DNA of 64,000 nucleotides from Isochrysis galbana (lineage: Eukaryota > Haptophyta > Isochrysidales > Isochrysidaceae). The notes under the pieces were generated by a model, which was given only the letters and a program-made list of their open reading frames with translations, was not told where the DNA came from and did not search any database. The stretch lies in contig CM030937.1 of NCBI GenBank assembly GCA_018136815.1, positions 4,276,226 through 4,340,225 on the forward strand, given 5' to 3'. Of this stretch, positions 62,344-64,000 are shown piece after piece (the first letter of the stretch is position 1; every line of letters starts with the position of its first letter). A program made the translations under genes and the position numbers.

Positions 62344-63250
62344 TACAATTACAATTACACTCCCACAGGAACTACCGGTAGCTGTGAGCTGTGAGCCTAC
62401 GGGAGATGGGGATATAAATATACAATATACCCCTAGATGTTAAACACAGGAACAGTGTGTTTCTACGGAAGTCAAAAACAGTGTTTTTCACCGTGTTTCT
62501 AGGAGACCCCCATGTCCGGAACAGAGGGTTGCGCGCTGCGGGCGCGCGGTGAGTGAGCGTGCGAGCGAGGCCATAGCCATAGCATGCAATCAATCCCGCC
62601 ACCTGCCACCTGATTGCCTGGCCTCCCACCCACCTGCACCACTACACCACTAGCTACCACCACCTACCACCTAGCACCTAGTTGGATGCAAGACAATCAA
62701 TCATCAATCACAATCATGCTTGACAGTTACAATTACAATTACACTCCCACAGGAACTACCGGTAGCTGTGAGCTGTGAGCCTACGGGAGATGGATATAAA
62801 TATATATGTATAATATAATACTATATATATATGACCCGCTGTTTTCGGTACTGTGTTTCACCGTGTTTCCAAAAAAGCCAAAAACAGCTGTTTTTGGTGT
62901 GTTTCTAGACCTAACCCACCGTGTTTAACATCTAGGATATATATATACTATAATATATCTATATATATATGAATATGACCCGCTGTTTTCGGTACTGTGT
63001 TTCACCGTGTTTCCAAAAAAGCCAAAAACAGCTGTTTTTGGTGTGTTTCTAGACCTAACCCACCGTGTTTCACATCTAGGTTACCTAGGCCTAGGTCCTA
63101 GGTGCAGGGGCCTGCAAATACAGCCAAATACATATACATATGTATTTGGCCTCCGGCCAAATACATTTGAAATACATTCGAGGCCTACTACCCAGGACAC
63201 GCTTCAAATACAGCCAAATATATATGTATTTGGTCTCTGGCCAAATACGG
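62344..63250. repeat. AT-rich region of direct repeats and long hairpins
   Basis: ACAATTACAATTACACTCCC plus CCACAGGAACTACCGGTAGC occurs at 62344-62410 and 62725-62800. GACCCGCTGTTTTCGGTACT through AAAAACAGCTGTTTTTGGTG to CTAACCCACCGTGTTT occurs at 62829-62945 and 62978-63085. From 63110 CCAAATACATAT..ATATGTATTTGG hairpins repeat twice. No gene. Confidence 0.8.
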
Positions 63251-63461
63251 TAAATACGTATTTCCCATCTAGGGTCCCGCAGGGGGGACCCGATGCACAC
63301 CTCGCCATACGCACGCACAGCACCACATGGGAGAAACAAGTTGTTATGCGCACGCACGTCCCCGCGCCGTCTCCATTTCCATATTAACGGTATCTACGAA
63401 AACATAACATTCTAAATAAAAACAAAACTACCACCTGGTCCTCTTTCGACGGAACGCGACT
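63251..63461. other. repeat-derived flank
   Basis: GACCCGATGCACACCTCGCC and ATGCGCACGCACG resemble the interior of the MITE at 8520-8947. No gene. Confidence 0.4.
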
Positions 63462-63550
63462 TCATCGCGGGGTAGGGGCTCCGTTGCCGCCGAAGGGCTT
63501 CGGTCCCGCAGCACTAAGGTTATACTCACACAACAATAAAACTCTGACGT
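63462..63550 (-). repeat. dispersed repeat with TATAACCTTAGTGCTG core
   Basis: Inverse copy of 10171-10253, with a GAGTATAACC variant like that at 803. Confidence 0.8.
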
Positions 63551-63620
63551 AAACTCTGCCCTCTAAAGCCTTTTTGGCGCCTTGGGGCGAGCGGAGGAGG
63601 AGAGGGGAGGGGAGGGGAGC

Positions 63621-64000
63621 ATGGCAGTCCCGAGCGGCGAGGAGGCATCGCCTCTCACCTTGTCGAGAGGGGACGAGGAGAGTGGAGGTGGGCTCCGCGT
63701 CGGAGAAACAGAAGCAATTCTCCCCAGCCGCCGGGCCGACGGTCTGAAGAACACACTCAGCTATACCAGCGAGCAGACCGGATGCACGATGGGCGAGAGC
63801 AGTGGCGCACTCGGTGCTCCCAATCCGAAAAGAGTTGCGAGCAATATAATACCTTGCTCTTTCGCTTCGATGATGATCACGTATGATCAGGCGATGAAGG
63901 CAGTCGAGTCGACCGAGCTCATGCTGCAGATGTCTCTGTCCTTCGCTGACCTGCATCACCGCCTTGCATCTATTGAAGGCAAATCGCCACTGCAGCCAGT
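63621..64000 (+). CDS. unidentified protein, N-terminal part, runs off the window
   Basis: An ATG at 63621 opens a frame that stays open to the right edge (126 codons). It reads acidic and Ser/Gly-rich first (VPSGEEASPLTLSRGDEESG), then NIIPCSFASMMITYDQAMKA and LMLQMSLSFADLHHRLASIE, which looks like an amphipathic helical protein. No family recognised. The opposite strand is also open but is Arg/Leu/Pro-rich and less protein-like. Confidence 0.5.
   Translation, partial: MAVPSGEEASPLTLSRGDEESGGGLRVGETEAILPSRRADGLKNTLSYTSEQTGCTMGESSGALGAPNPKRVASNIIPCSFASMMITYDQAMKAVESTELMLQMSLSFADLHHRLASIEGKSPLQP

Overview
The window is nuclear DNA of a unicellular alga, most likely a haptophyte. The genes have GT-AG introns of about 75-285 bp, several products carry plastid- or signal-type N-termini, and base composition is GC-rich. 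The strongest lineage clue is a serine palmitoyltransferase whose LCB2 and LCB1 subunits are one polypeptide, an arrangement known from Emiliania huxleyi and its coccolithoviruses. The organism call is inference, not a match to a named genome.

Host genes, left to right: the 5' end of a TM9SF nonaspanin (-, 1-765); a three-exon GT4 glycosyltransferase (+, 4916-6902); a LON-domain protein (+, 10384-11388); a small plastid ribosomal PSRP6-like protein with a ubiquitin-like tail (-, 15837-16265); a 1077-aa protein of seven tandem repeats plus a TIR domain (+, 19858-23195); an AAAP amino-acid transporter (-, 25516-27063); EMC8/9 (-, 29810-30617); an enoyl-CoA hydratase-like enzyme (-, 32679-33503); a Golgi-type putative rhamnosyltransferase (+, 36284-38002); a bestrophin-like anion channel (-, 40130-41554); the SPT fusion with a third, phosphatase-like domain (+, 45544-50039); a DUF3598-like protein (+, 58111-59115); a Gly/Arg-rich protein (-, 60183-61500); and an open frame running off the right edge (+, 63621-64000). 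These genes are unrelated in function and each has its own flanks, as expected for eukaryotic DNA.

About half of the window is mobile DNA. The dominant family is a set of GC-rich elements of about 640-880 bp. One end carries an AT-rich hairpin followed by CATGG and a G/C hairpin, and four copies have 14-18 bp target duplications, which suggests retroposition by a LINE-type machinery. The hairpin stems differ between copies but keep pairing. Other elements are LINE fragments (18690-18960, 42851-44060, 61577-62343), a gypsy element with its reverse transcriptase deleted (about 52501-56898), a copia RNase H (28309-28947), a decayed hAT transposase (12931-13722), an intact non-autonomous hAT element (51565-52142), a second TIR element (9632-9949), and several short dispersed repeat families.

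The most unusual objects are the LCB2-LCB1-phosphatase fusion (its phosphatase part lacks both catalytic histidines), the repeat-TIR protein, the covarying hairpin element family, the hAT miniature element built from AGTTGCTCG units, and two short fragments (9275-9596 and 34622-34845) that look foreign, the second being phage/virus-like.
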